From NCBI GenBank assembly GCA_905116865.2, contig CAJHNH020008002.1:323001-387000 (forward strand): 64,000 bases of DNA, given 5' to 3'. This stretch comes from Candidula unifasciata. Taxonomy: Eukaryota > Mollusca > Gastropoda > Stylommatophora > Geomitridae. Under the pieces are notes generated by a model. The model made no database searches. It saw nothing but the letters and a program-made list of their open reading frames with translations, and had not been told where the DNA came from. The translations under genes and the position numbers were made by a program. How positions within the stretch are numbered: position 1 is the stretch's first letter; each line of letters opens with the position of its first letter. This document shows positions 32,625 through 45,465 of the stretch, in pieces.

Positions 32625-34490
32625 CCTAATGATTCATGTTTCACATGTCAGATAATGATTCTAGTTTCACACAGTCACCTAATGATTCTTGTTTCATACA
32701 GTCAACTAATGATTCTTGTTTCACACAGTCACCTAATGATTCTTGTTTTACATGTTAACCTAATGATTTTTGTTTCACACAGTCAACTAATGATTCTTGT
32801 TTCACACAGTCAACTAATGATTTTTGTTTCACACAGTCAACTAATGATTCTTGTTTCACACAGTCACTAATGATTCTTGTTTCACACAGTCACCTAATGA
32901 TTCTTGTTTCACACAGTCACTAATGATTCTTGTTTCACACAGTCACTAATGATTCTTGTTTCACACAGTCACTAATGATTCTTGTTTCACACAGTCAACT
33001 AATGATTCTTGTTTCACAGTCACTAATGATTCTTGTTTCACACAGTCACTAATGATTCTTGTTTCACACAGTCACTAATGATTCTTGTTTTACACAGTCA
33101 ACTAATGATTCTTGTTTCACACAGTCACTAGTGATTCTTGTTTCACACAGTCACTAATGATTTTTGTTTCACACAGTCACTAATGATTCTTGTTTCACAC
33201 AGTCACTAATGATTCTTGTTTCACAGTCACTAATGATTTTTGTTTCACACAGTCACTAATGATTCTTGTTTCACACAGTCACTAATGATTCTTGTTTCAC
33301 ACAGTCACTAATGATTCTTGTTTCACACAGTCACTAATGATTTTTGTTTCACACAGTCACTAATGATTCTTGTTTCACACAGTCAACTAATGATTCTTGT
33401 TTCACACAGTCACTAATGATTCTTGTTTCACACAGTCAACTAATGATTCTTGTTTCACACAGTCACTAATGATTCTTGTTTCACACAGTCACTAATGATT
33501 TTTGTTTCACACAGTCAACTAATGATTCTTGTTTCACACAGTCACTAGTGATTCTTGTTTCACACAGTCACTAATGATTTTTGTTTCACACAGTCAACTA
33601 ATGATTCTTGTTTCACACAGTCACTAATGATTCTTGTTTCACACAGTCAACTAATGATTCTTGTTTCACACAGTCACTAGTGATTCTTGTTTCACACAGT
33701 CACTATTGATTCTTGTTTCACACAGTCACTAATGATTCTTGTTTCACACAGTCACTAATGATTCTTGTTTCACACAGTCACTAATGATTCTTGTTTCACA
33801 CAGTCAACTAATGATTCTTGTTTCACACAGTCAACTAATGATTCTTGTTTCATACAGTCACTAATGATTCTTGTTTCATACAGTCACTAATGATTCTTGT
33901 TTCACACAGTCAGTAATGATTCTTGTTTCACACAGACACTAATGATTCTTGTTTCATACAGTCAACTAATGATTCTTGTTTCACACAGTCACTAATGATT
34001 CTTGTTTCATACAGTCAACTAATGATTCTTGTTTCATACAGTCACTAATGATTCTTGTTTCATACAGTCAACTAATGATTCTTGTTTCATACAGTCAACT
34101 AATGATTCTTGTTTCACACAGTCAACTAATGATTCTTGTTTCATACAGTCAACTAATGATTCTTGCTTCATACAGTCAACTAATGATTCTTGTTTCATAC
34201 AGTCACTAATGATTCTTGTTTCACACAATGATCTAATGATTCTTGTTTCACACAGTGACCTAATGATTCTTATTTCACACAGTCAACTAATGATTCTGGT
34301 TTCATACAGTCAACTAGTGGTTCTTGTTTTACACAGTCAACTAATGATTCTTGTTTCACACAGTCAACTAATGATTCTTGTTTCACACAGTCAACAAGTG
34401 GTTCTTGTTTCACACAGTTAACCATTTCTTGTATCACACAGTCAACAAGTGGTTCTTGTTTCACACAGTTAACTATTGATTCTTGTTTAC
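32625..34490. repeat. 26/27-bp minisatellite of acceptor-like units, about 70 copies
   Basis: Units of 26-27 bp carry tgattcttgtttcacacag. Each unit has a pyrimidine-rich run followed by CAG, like a 3' splice site. The array runs straight into exon 3, whose real acceptor (tgattcttgtttacag) is the last unit with two bases missing. Confidence 0.96.
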
Positions 34491-34492
34491 AG

Positions 34493-34542
34493 ATGGGGCT
34501 GCTGCCAGGGCAGGAGTACATCGTGGAGACAGAATAATCAAG
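34493..34542 (+). CDS. ARHGEF11/ARHGEF12: RhoGEF exon 3: PDZ middle segment
   Basis: A 50-bp exon. Its first two bases complete the split Asp, and it then encodes GAAARAGVHRGDRIIK, ending in phase 0 before the donor gtttgc. Human LARG has DGAAMRAGVQTGDRIIKVNG at this place. Joined to exon 2 it gives SVKP-DGAAARAGV, an exact fit to the family. The next segment of the PDZ fold (VNGT, the alpha-2 helix and the last strand) must be in a later exon, which I could not find. Confidence 0.96.
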
Positions 34543-34667
34543 GTTTGCCTGATTGATGTCTCAGCTGACCTCTGTTATCCTATTTTGTATGTATGACTCA
34601 GTCAAACATCCTCCAGTACATGCCAGAAAGGTTTCACACCGGTGTGGTCCTAGTTTATGTGATGACC
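34543..34667. other. Start of the intron after exon 3
   Basis: About 125 bp without repeats. The minus strand reads GPHRCETFLACTGGCL with no firm identity. Confidence 0.4.
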
Positions 34668-35252
34668 GTGTGCTGACAATCTGTCCTGACATATCCATCC
34701 CACGCACAATGTGTGCTGACAATCTGTCTTGACACATCCATCCCACACACAATGTGTGGACAATCTGTCCTGACACATCCATCCCACACACAATGTGTGC
34801 TGACAATCTGTCTTGACACATCCATCCCACACACAATGTGTGGACAATCTGTCCTGACACATCCGTCCCACACACAATGTGTGGACAATCTGTCCTGACA
34901 CATCCTTCCCACACACAATGTGTGGACAATCTGTCCTGACACATCCATCCCACACACAATGTGTGGACAATCTGTCCTGACACATCCATCCAACACAATG
35001 TGTGGACAATCTGTCCTGACACATCCGTCCCACGCACAATGTGTGGACAGTCTGTCCTGACACATCCATCCCACACACAATGTGTGGACAATCTGTCCTG
35101 ACACATCCATCCCACACACAATGTGTGCTGACAATCTGTCCTGACACATCCATCCCACATACAATGTGTGGACAATCTGTCCTGACACATCCGTCCCACA
35201 AACAATGTGGGCTGACAATCTGTCCTGACACATCCATCTCTGCAGGCTCAAC
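34668..35252. repeat. 41/43-bp minisatellite, left part
   Basis: Units with tgacacatccatcccacaca and caatgtgtggacaatctgtc; about 14 copies. Each unit holds the inverted arms CACACA and TGTGTG one base apart. Related units continue at 35500-35790 after a LINE piece. Confidence 0.95.
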
Positions 35253-35269
35253 TACCATAAATTAAAGAC

Positions 35270-35500
35270 TGTATAGTCCCCACAATGTGCCTTTCAGACA
35301 GGACCCAAAACACCAGAGCACATTCTGCAGCCCTGCACACTCTACTTACAACTTCAAACAGAAACCTGGCCTAAAGAGCAAAGTGTACAAGCTATGGGGA
35401 ACCATGAAGGACCTGCTGCTAACATGAGAGTTTACAGAGGCAACCCACATAATGGTCTGATCTGAGCATACAAAACTGAACGCAAAGAAGAAAAGAAGAC
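35270..35500 (+). mobile_element. LINE 3' end splitting a minisatellite
   Basis: The plus strand reads QTGPKTPEHILQPCTLYLQL, TETWPKEQ and so on. This is a LINE C-terminal zinc-knuckle (H and second C kept, first C lost) followed by a degenerate frame. The end is a (gaa/aag) tail, cgcaaagaagaaaagaag. Related arrays on both sides point to insertion into a minisatellite. Confidence 0.7.
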
Positions 35501-35790
35501 ACATCCATCCCACACACACCCTTACTGTCCTGACACATCCATTCTGCACACACACACACCCTTACTGTCCTGACACATCCATCCCACACACACCCTTACT
35601 GTCCTAACACATCCATCCTGCACACACACCCTTACTGTCCTGACACATCCATCCTGCACACACACCCTTACTGTCCTGACACATCCATCCTGCACACACA
35701 CCCTTTCAGTCCTGACACATCCATCCTGCACACAGACCCTTACTGTCTTGACACATCTATCTCACACACACACCATGTGCTGACGTTTTA
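35500..35790. repeat. About 37-bp minisatellite, right part
   Basis: Units with ctgtcctgacacatccatcc and cacacacacccttac, about 7 copies. The first half matches the units left of the LINE piece; the second half differs. Confidence 0.93.
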
Positions 35791-36235
35791 TCCGGACACA
35801 CCCATCCCACACCGCATGCTTGTCGTGAAATATATGGAGATACAACATAGCCATGTAACATTTGGCTAACAACCTGGTTCTGGGGTTTGTTATTATTTTA
35901 TGCCTATGTGATTCTAGTAGTATTAAGTCCACATCAGTCACTGCTGCAGACGACACAGCTTCGGCCAGAACAGGTTAAACCCTCATGTACTTTATTATGG
36001 GTGCCATACAATGATAATAGTGATGCCAGATGTACGTATAGTCTCTAGGTTGCTCTCATTCAACAAGTGGATCACTCGATCGGTAGTTCGAGACAGTAAT
36101 AAGTTCTAGCTATGAGCTTAGGCAGTTCTTGAAATTGGCTGTGAACTTGTGACCCCCTCCTCCCTGGAGTTGTACATCTTATGGAACACTTTTAAAACAA
36201 GTTAAAACTTGTGATATGTACCATCACATTAACAT
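35791..36235. other. Intron stretch with a possible 24-bp exon
   Basis: Not repetitive. At 35950-35973 a 24-bp segment lies between an acceptor-like cactgctgcag and a donor-like gttaaa and would encode TTQLRPEQ in phase 0. It does not resemble the missing PDZ segment. It is recorded only as a candidate. Confidence 0.2.
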
Positions 36236-37320
36236 ATCAGAACAAAATGCCAACAGTTCCATCAGTCTCCACAACTTGAAGTTGGTAACCTGACACTTTC
36301 ACCCAAAAATGCCAACAGTTCCATCAGTCTCCACAACTTGAAGTTGGTAACCTGACACTCAAAAATGCCAACAGTTCCATCAGTCTGCACAACTTGAAGT
36401 TGGTAACCTGACACTTTCACCCAAAAATGCCAACAGTTCCATCAGTCTCCACAACTTGAAGTTGGTAACCTGACACTCAAAAATGCCAACAGTTCCATCA
36501 GTCTGCACAACTTGAAGTTGGTAACCTGACACTTTCACCCAAAAATGCCAACAGTTCCATCAGTCTCCACAACTTGAAGTTGGTAACCTGACACTCAAAA
36601 ATGCCAACAGTTCCATCAGTCTCCACAACTTGAAGTTGGTAACCTGACACTTTCACCCAAAAATGCCAACAGTTCCATCAGTCTCCACAACTTGAAGTTG
36701 GTAACGTGACACTTTCACCCAAAAATGCCAACAGTTCCATCAGTCTCCACAACTTGAAGTTGGTAACGTGACACTCAAAAATGCCAACAGTTCCATCAGT
36801 CTCCACAACTTGAAGTTGGTAACGTGACACTTTCACCCAAAAATGCCAACAGTTCCATCAGTCTCCACAACTTGAAGTTGGTAACGTGACACTCAAAAAT
36901 GCCAACAGTTCCATCAGTCTCCACAACTTGAAGTTGGTAACGTGACACTCAAAAATGCCAACAGTTCCATCAGTCTCCACAACTTGAAGTTGGTAACCTG
37001 ACACTTTCACCCAAAAATGCCAACAGTTCCATCAGTCTCCACAACTTGAAGTTGGTAACCTGACACTTTCACCCAAAAATGCCAACAGTTCCATCAGTCT
37101 CCACAACTTGAAGTTGGTAACCTGACACTTTCACCCAAAAATGCCAACAGTTCCATCAGTCTCCACAACTTGAAGTTGGTAACCTGACACTCAAAAATGC
37201 CAACAGTTCCATCAGTCTCCACAACTTGAAGTTGGTAACCTGACACTTTCACCCAAAAATGCCAACAGTTCCATCAGTCTCCACAACTTGAAGTTGGTAA
37301 CCTGACACTCAAAAATGCCA
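36236..37320. repeat. 62/56-bp minisatellite, about 18 copies
   Basis: Units with caacagttccatcagtctcc and ggtaacctgacactttcacc. Long (62 bp) and short (56 bp, missing ttcacc) units are mixed, partly in alternation. Each contains CAACTTGAAGTTG, two 6-bp inverted arms around one base. Cct/cgt subtypes (ggtaacctg, ggtaacgtg) form a block at about 36700-36950. Confidence 0.96.
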
Positions 37321-37590
37321 AGTAGGACTCTCTCTTCAAATCTACGCCTGAGCAGACTTGTTTCCTGACCCTTCCGGTCTTGTCCGTGCAACTGATGTTT
37401 GTTATGCTGAATGGTGATGCAATCTTGAGTGTAGTTCTCAGGCATTACAGGGTCCTTCAATCTTCCTCAAATTGCCATCAGTGTACTCAGCTCTTGCCTC
37501 CTCAACTTCATAATTTATGCTAATGAATAATTATGAGATATTCATATTAATACTCCGCATCCCAATCCCACTCATTCTGTGACCTCACTC
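37321..37590. other. Intron stretch, possible element relic
   Basis: A minus-strand frame (37212-37460) reads QLHGQDRKGQETSLLRRRF, which looks protein-like but is not identified. It may be a LINE fragment. Confidence 0.3.
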
Positions 37591-38880
37591 ACACACACAC
37601 ACTCACACACACACACACACACACACAGATGAAGTTAATAATTCACATGTATTAGCACCTTACTTATGTGTATTATATGTGTGTATTATGTGGGTGTGTG
37701 TGTGTAATTGTTAGTGTGTATGTATGTATGTGGATATATGTCTGTATTTTTAGGTTTGTGAGTATGTGTGTGTATTTATGTATGTAGGTTGTAAATATAT
37801 GGGTGTATGTGTGATTGTATATGAGTGTGATTGTGTGTGTGTCTGTATTATGTATGCATGTATGTATGTATGCAGGCATATATAAGTGAATGTTTGTATG
37901 AGGGTGTCTGTTTGTGTGATTAGTTATGTGTGTATGCATGCATATGTGTTTATGTATGTTATGTGTGTGTATGTACGTATGTGTGTTTGTATGCATGTTG
38001 GTGGATGTATGTATGTATCTGTGTAAGTATGTGTGTGAATTTATGTGTGTTTGCAAGTATGTATGTATGTTTGTAAGTATGTGAGTGTCTGTATGGATGT
38101 GTGTATGTATGCATGTGTGTGTGTGCGCGCGCATGTGTGTCTATGTAAATGTGTGTTTATGTTTTTGTATGTCGATGTATGTTTGTATTATGTATGCATG
38201 CAGATTTAGCCTATGTGTGTAGACATGTGTATGTGTGCGTATATGTATGTAGGTGCATGTATGTATTATGTATGTCTGTATGTATGAGAATGTATGAATG
38301 TAAATGTGTAGGTATGTGATTGTATCTGTGTGTGTATATTTATGTATAATGTGGGTGTATGCAGGTATATGTAGCTGTGTAGGTATGTGGGTGTTTGTGT
38401 ATTTATAAGAGCATGCAAGTGTGCATGTGTGTGTGATTGTGTGTGTATGCATGTGGATATATGAAAGTATATTTAGGTATGTCTGTATGTGTGTAAAGAT
38501 GTGAGTTTAGGTATAAATGTGTGGATATATGTATGCATGTGTGTGGGTGTATGTATTCATGTAAGTGTAAATGTGTGGTTTTGGGCGTATGTTGGTGTCT
38601 GTACATGTAATGGTATATGTGTGTATGCATGGGTGCATGTATAGATGTGTATATATGGAATGCGTGTGTGCATGTATATCCATAAATGTATGTGTGTGTG
38701 TGTTTTCTGTTTGTGCATTTATTTCTGTGTATGTGCATGCTTGTATATGTATGTAGATGCAGGTGTGTATGTATCACGTATGTCTGTATATGAGTTCACC
38801 TGTATGAAAATGTACATGTATGTATACGTGTGTGTGAGTGTGAATGATGGTGTACACACGATGTGTGTATGCATTATATA
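37590..38880. repeat. (GT)/(GTAT)-rich degenerate microsatellite
   Basis: About 1.3 kb of irregular tgtgtatgtatg sequence with a short (AC)n run at its left end. The strand reads GT-rich throughout after 37675. The His/Thr-rich minus-strand frames are by-products. Confidence 0.95.
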
Positions 38881-38924
38881 TTTCTTTTTAAATCCATAAC
38901 ATGCATTATTGATAACAGGTATTA

Positions 38925-39729
<805 letters not shown>

Positions 39730-39730
<1 letters not shown>

Positions 39731-42212
39731 TGCACTCTGACATCTACTTATATCTGACTGTCTTCACTGTCTGCCAGTCGTCACCATCAAATGCACTCTG
39801 ACATCTACTTATATCTGACTGTCTTCATCTGTCTGTCTTCACTGTCTGCTGTCTGTCACTGTCAGTCGTCACCATCAAATCACTCTGACATCTACTTATA
39901 TCTGACTGTCTTCACTGTCTGCTATATCACCATCACTGACATCTACTATATCTGACTGTCTTCACTGTCTGCCAGTCGTCACCATCAAATGCACTCTGAC
40001 ATCTACTTATATCTGACTGTCTTCACTGTCTGCCAGTCGTCACCATCAAATGCACTCTGACATCTACTTATATCTGACTGTCTTCACTGTCTGCCAGTCG
40101 TCACCATCAAATGCACTCTGACATCTACTTATATCTGACTGTCTTCACTGTCTGCCAGTCGTCACCATCAAATGCACTCTGACATCTACTTATATCTGAC
40201 TCTCTTCACTGTCTGCCAGTCGTCACCATCAAATGCACTCTGACATCTACTTATATCTGACTGTCTTCACTGTCTGCCTATCGTCACCATAAAATGCACT
40301 CTGACATCTACTTATATCTGACTGTCTTCACTGTCTGCCTATCGTCACCATAAAATGCACTCTGACATCTACTTATATCTGCACTCTGTCTGCCTATCGT
40401 CACCATAAATGCACTCTGACATCTACTTATATCTGACTGTCTTCACTGTCTGCCAGTCGTCACCATCAAATGCACTCTGACATCTACTTATATCTGACTG
40501 TCTTCACTGTCTGCCAGTCGTCACCATCAAATGCACTCTGACATCTACTTATATCTGACTGTCTTCACTGTCTCTCTGACTCTACTTATATCTGACTATC
40601 TGTCTGTCTTCACTGTCTGCTTCAGTGTCTGCCAGTCGTCACCATCAAATGCACTCTGACATCTACTTATATCTGTCTGCCAGTGTCTTCACTGTCTGCA
40701 CTCTGACATCGTCACCATCAAATGCACTCTGACATCTACTTAAATCTGACTTATATCTGACTGTCTTCACTGTCTGCCAGTCGTCACCATCAAATGCACT
40801 CTGACATCTACTTATATCTGTCTGTCTTCACTGTCTGCCAGTCGTCACCATCAAATGCACTCAAATGACATGACACTTATATCTGACTGTCTTCACTTCT
40901 GCAGTCTCACTCAAATGCACTCTGACATCTACTTATATCTGACTGTCTTCACTGTCTGCCAGTCGTCACCATCAAATGCACTCTGACATCTACTATATCT
41001 GACTGTCTTCACTGTCTTCACTGTCTGCACTCGTCACCATTATATCTGACTGTGCACTCTGACATCACCATAAATGCACTCTGACATCTTATATGACTGT
41101 CTTCACTGTCTGCCAGTCGTCACCATCAAATGCACTCTGACATCTACTTATATCTGACTGTCTTCACTGTCTGCCAGTCGTCACCATCAAATGCACTCTG
41201 ACATCTACTTATATCTGACTGTCTTCACTGTCTGCCAGTCGTCAAATGCACTCTCATCTAATATGCACTCTGACATCTGCACTCTGATCTACTTATATCT
41301 GACTGTCTTCACTGTCTGCCAGTCGTCACCATCAAATGCACTCTGACATCTACTTATATCTGACTGTCTTCACTGTCTGCCAGTCGTCACCATCAAATGC
41401 ACTCTGACATCTACTTATATCTGACTGTCTTCACTGTCTGCCAGTCGTCACCACTCTGACAAACTGCACTCTGACATCTACTTATATCTGACTCTCTTCA
41501 CTGTCTGTCCACTGTCTGCCATCAAATGCAAATCTGACATCTACTTATATCTGACTGTCTTCACTGTCTGCCAGTCGTCACCATCAAATGCACTCTGACA
41601 TCTACTTATATCTGACTGTCTTCACTGTCTGCCAGTCGTCACCATCAAATGCACTCTGACATCTACTTATATCTGACTGTCTTCACTGTCTGCCAGTCGT
41701 CACCATCAAATGCACTCTGACATCTACTTATATCTGTCTGTCTTCACTGTCTGTCTATAGTCACCATAAAATACACTCTGACATCTACTTATATCTGACT
41801 GTCTTCACTCTGTCTGCACCAGTCGTCACATCAACTTATATGACTGACTTCACTGTCTGCCATATCTGCACTCTGACATCTACTTATATCTGTCTGTCTT
41901 CACTGTCTGCCAGTCGTCACCATCAAATGCACTCTGACATCTACTTATATCTGACTGTCTTCACTGTCTGCCAGTCGTCACCATCAAATGCACTCTGACA
42001 TCTACTTATATCTGACTGTCTTCACTGTCTGCCAGTCGTCACCATCAAATGCACTCTGACATCTACTTATATCTGTCTGTCTTCACTGTCTGCCAGTCGT
42101 CACCATCAAATGCACTCTGACATCTACTTATATCTGACTCTTCACTGTCTGCCAGTCGTCACCATCAAATGCACTCTGACATCTACTTATATCTGACTGT
42201 CTTCACTGTCTG
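39730..42212. repeat. 61-bp minisatellite with scrambled units
   Basis: The clean unit is 61 bp, with aaatgcactctgacatctac and ctgccagtcgtcaccatc. Runs of near-perfect copies alternate with shuffled and truncated pieces (about 39830-39960, 40570-40740, 40860-41100, 41250-41290, 41450-41540, 41805-41880). The broken pieces look like merged reads rather than normal mutation. Confidence 0.93.
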
Positions 42213-43290
42213 AAGCTGTTGCAGTTATCATGTCAGTGAAGCGGTTGCAGTTATCATGTCGGTGAAGCTGTTGCAGTTATCATGTCAGTGAAGCTGTTGG
42301 AGTTATCATGTTGGTGAAACTGTTACAGTTTTCATGTTGGTGAAGCTGTTGCAGTTATCATGTCAGTGAAGCTGTTACAGTTATCATGTTGGTGAAGCTG
42401 TTGGAGTTATCATGTTGGTGAAACTGTTACAGTTTTCATGTTGGTGAAGCTGTTGCAGTTATCTTTTCAATAAAGCTGTTACAGTTATCATGTTGGTGAA
42501 GCTGTTGGAGTTATCATGTTGGTGAAGCTGTTGCAGTTATCTTTTCAATAAAGCTGTTACAGTTTTCATGTTGGTGAAGCTGTTACAGTTATCATGTCAG
42601 TCAAGCTGCTATAGTTATCATGTCAGTGAAGCTGTTGCAGTTATCATGTCAGTGAAGCTGTTGCAGTTATCATGTCGGTAAAGCTTGTGCAGTTATCTTT
42701 TCAATAAAGCTGTTACAGTTTTCATGTTGGTGAAGCTGTTGTAATTATCATGTCGGTGAAGCTGTTACAGTTATCATGTCAGTCAAGCTGCTATAGTTAT
42801 CATGTCAGTGAAGCTGTTGCAGTTATCATGTCAGTGAAGCTGTTGCAGTTATCATGTCGGTAAAGCTTGTGCAGTTATCATGTCAGTGAAGCTGTTGCAG
42901 TTATCCTGTCAGTGAAGCTGTTATAGTTATCATGTCGGTGAAGCTGTTGCAGTTATCATGTCAGTGAAGTTGTTATAGTTATCATGTCACTGAAGCTGCT
43001 ATAGTAATCATGTCAGTGAAGCTGTTGCAGTTATCATGTCACTGAAGCTGCTATAGTAATCATGTCAGTGAAGCTGTTGCAGTTATCATGTCGGTGAAGC
43101 TGTTGCAGTTATCATGTCAGTGAAGCTATTGCAGTTATCATGTCAGTGAAGCTGTTGCAGTTATCCTGTCAGTGAAGCTGTTATAGTTATCATGTCGGCG
43201 AAGCTGTTGCAGTTATTTTGGTGAAGCTGTTGCAGTTATGTCGGTGAAGCTTTTGGACTTATCATGTCAGTGAAGCTGTTGCAGTTTTCA
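42213..43290. repeat. 26-bp minisatellite, about 41 copies
   Basis: Units with gctgttgcagttatcatgtc and several subtypes (cagtgaa, ggtgaa, tttcaataaa). Larger blocks are repeated within it, for example a stretch beginning cagtcaagctgctatag at about 42598 and 42780. Confidence 0.95.
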
Positions 43291-43785
43291 GTGAGACTGT
43301 ACAGATGTGGGGTACTATAGAAGTGTGGTGCACTGTAGAAGTGTGGCACTATACACATGTGGTGTAATATAGAAGTGTGGCACTATACACATGTTGTGTA
43401 CTATAGAAGTGTGGCACTATACACATGTGGGGTACTGTAGAAGTGTGGCACTATACACATGTGGGGCATTATAGAAGTGTGGGGCACTATAGAAGTGTGG
43501 CATTATACAGGCGTGGTGTACTGTAGAAGTGTGGCACTATACACATGTGGGGTACTGTAAAAGTATGGCACTATACACATGTGGGGCACTGAAGAAGTGG
43601 GGGGGGGGGGGGCACTATAGAAGTGTGGCACTATACAGACGTGGTGTACTGTAGAAGTGTGGCACTATACACATGTGGGGTAATGTAAAAGTGTGGCACT
43701 ATACACACGTGGGGCACTATAGAAGTGTGGGGCACTATAGAAGTGTGGCATTATACAGATGGGGGGTACTGTAAAAGTGTATACC
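43291..43785. repeat. About 34-bp minisatellite with a G-run
   Basis: Units with gtggcactatacacatgtgg and ggtactgtagaa. A run of 13 G lies at about 43600-43612. Confidence 0.93.
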
Positions 43786-43933
43786 CAGTGCAGCTTAAGT
43801 ATGACAAGCTGGTTGACTTGGAAGCAAACTTTGCCTGTATCTATATAAAGATGATCTGATGACAAATGACAGCCAGACATATTGGTCCGATAGTGATGTG
43901 AATGCATGTTTTTGTGTCCTGTCCTTCTGTCAG

Positions 43934-44038
43934 TCTTCACCAAGCACATCAGACCCATCAGACTCATCACACACAAGTCCCAGTGCCTCGCCAGCTCCCC
44001 CTGAGTCAGCTGCTGGTAACAATGGAATAGACATGATG
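43934..44038 (+). CDS. ARHGEF11/ARHGEF12: RhoGEF linker exon, Ser/Pro-rich
   Basis: A 105-bp segment between acceptor tccttctgtcag and donor gtaggt, phase 0 at both ends. It encodes SSPSTSDPSDSSHTSPSASP and then APPESAAGNNGIDMM. The composition fits the disordered linker between the PDZ and RGS-homology domains, which in vertebrate ARHGEF11/12 is Ser/Pro-rich and poorly conserved. Support comes from good splice sites, a frame that fits the flanking exons, and its place between PDZ and RGS exons. There is no sequence match strong enough to prove it. The array begins about 25 bp after its donor. Confidence 0.7.
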
Positions 44039-44063
44039 GTAGGTGTGGCTACCACCAAACTTT

Positions 44064-45465
44064 GTTTCCTAGCTTCATGTTTGATTTCTCTTCTTGTTTC
44101 ATGTTTGATTTCTCTTCTTGTTTCCTTGCTTCATGTTTGATTTCTCTTCTTGTTTCCTTGCTTCATGTTTGATTTCTCTTCTTGTTTCATGTTTGATTTC
44201 TCTTCTTGTTTCATGTTTGATTTCTCTTCTTGTTTCATGTTTGATTTCTCTTCTTGTTTCATGTTTGATTTCTCTTCTTGTTTCCTTGCTTCATGTTTGA
44301 TTTCTCTTCTTGTTTCCTTGCTTCATGTTTGATTTCTCTTCTTGTTTCATGTTTGATTTCTCTTCTTGTTTCATGTTTGATTTCTCTTCTTGTTTCATGT
44401 TTGATTTCTCTTCTTGCTTCATGTTTGATTTCTCTTCTTGTTTCCTTGTTTGATGTCTCTTCTTGCTTCATGTTTGATTTCTCTTCTTGCTTCATGTTTG
44501 ATTTCTCTTCTTGTTTCATGTTTGATTTCTCTTCTTGTTTCATGTTTGATTTTTCTTCTTGTTTCATGTTTGATTTCTCTTCTTGTTTCATGTTTGATTT
44601 CTCTTCTTGTTTCCTTGCTTCATGTTTGATTTCTCTTCTTGTTTCCTTGCTTCATGTTTGATTTCTCTTCTTGTTTCCTTGCTTCATGTTTGATTTCTCT
44701 TCTTGTTTCATGTTTGATTTCTCTTCTTGTTTCATGTTTGATGTCTCTTCTTGTTTCATGTTTGATTTCTCTTCTTGTTTCATGTTTGATTTCTCTTCTT
44801 GTTTCATGTTTGATTTCTCTTCTTGTTTCCTTGCTTCATGTTTGATTTCTCTTCTTGTTTCATGTTTGATTTCTCTTCTTGTTTCATGTTTGATTTCTCT
44901 TCTTGTTTCATGTTTGATTTCTCTTCTTGTTTCATGTTTGATTTCTCTTCTTGTTTCATGTTTGATTTCTCTTCTTGTTTCATGTTTGATTTCTCTTCTT
45001 GTTTCATGTTTGATTTCTCTTCTTGTTTCATGTTTGATTTCTCTTCTTGTTTCATGTTTGATTTCTCTTCTTTTTTCATGTTTGATTTCTCTTCTTGTTT
45101 CATGTTTGATTTCTCTTGTTTCATGTTTGATTTCTCTTCTTGTTTCATGTTTGATTTCTCTTCTTGTTTCCTTGCTTCATGTTTGATTTCTCTTCTTGTT
45201 TCATGTTTGATTTCTCTTGTTTCATGTTTGATTTCTCTTCTTGTTTCTTGTCTTGATATTTGATTTTTTTTTCCTGTTTCCTGTCTTGATATTTGATTTC
45301 TCTTCTTTTTTCATGTTTGATTTCTCTTCTTGTTTCATGTTTGATTTCTCTTCTTGTTTCCTAGCTTCATGTTTGATTTCTCTTCTTGTTTCATGTTTGA
45401 TTTCTCTTCTTGTTTCATGTATGATTTCTCTTCTTGTTTCATGTTTGATTTCATGTCTTGATGTT
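44064..45465. repeat. 25/32-bp pyrimidine-rich minisatellite, about 50 copies
   Basis: Units of 25 bp with catgtttgatttctcttctt; some carry a 7-bp insert (ccttgct), giving 32 bp. The plus strand is strongly pyrimidine-rich. Units of 25 bp shift the frame, yet all frames stay open because the unit lacks in-frame stops; these frames are not genes. Confidence 0.96.

Noticed and set aside
44064..45465. Hydrophobic frames (SCLISLLVSCLISLLV) resembling membrane proteins
   Set aside because: They come from the 25-bp pyrimidine-rich unit and occur in several frames at once.
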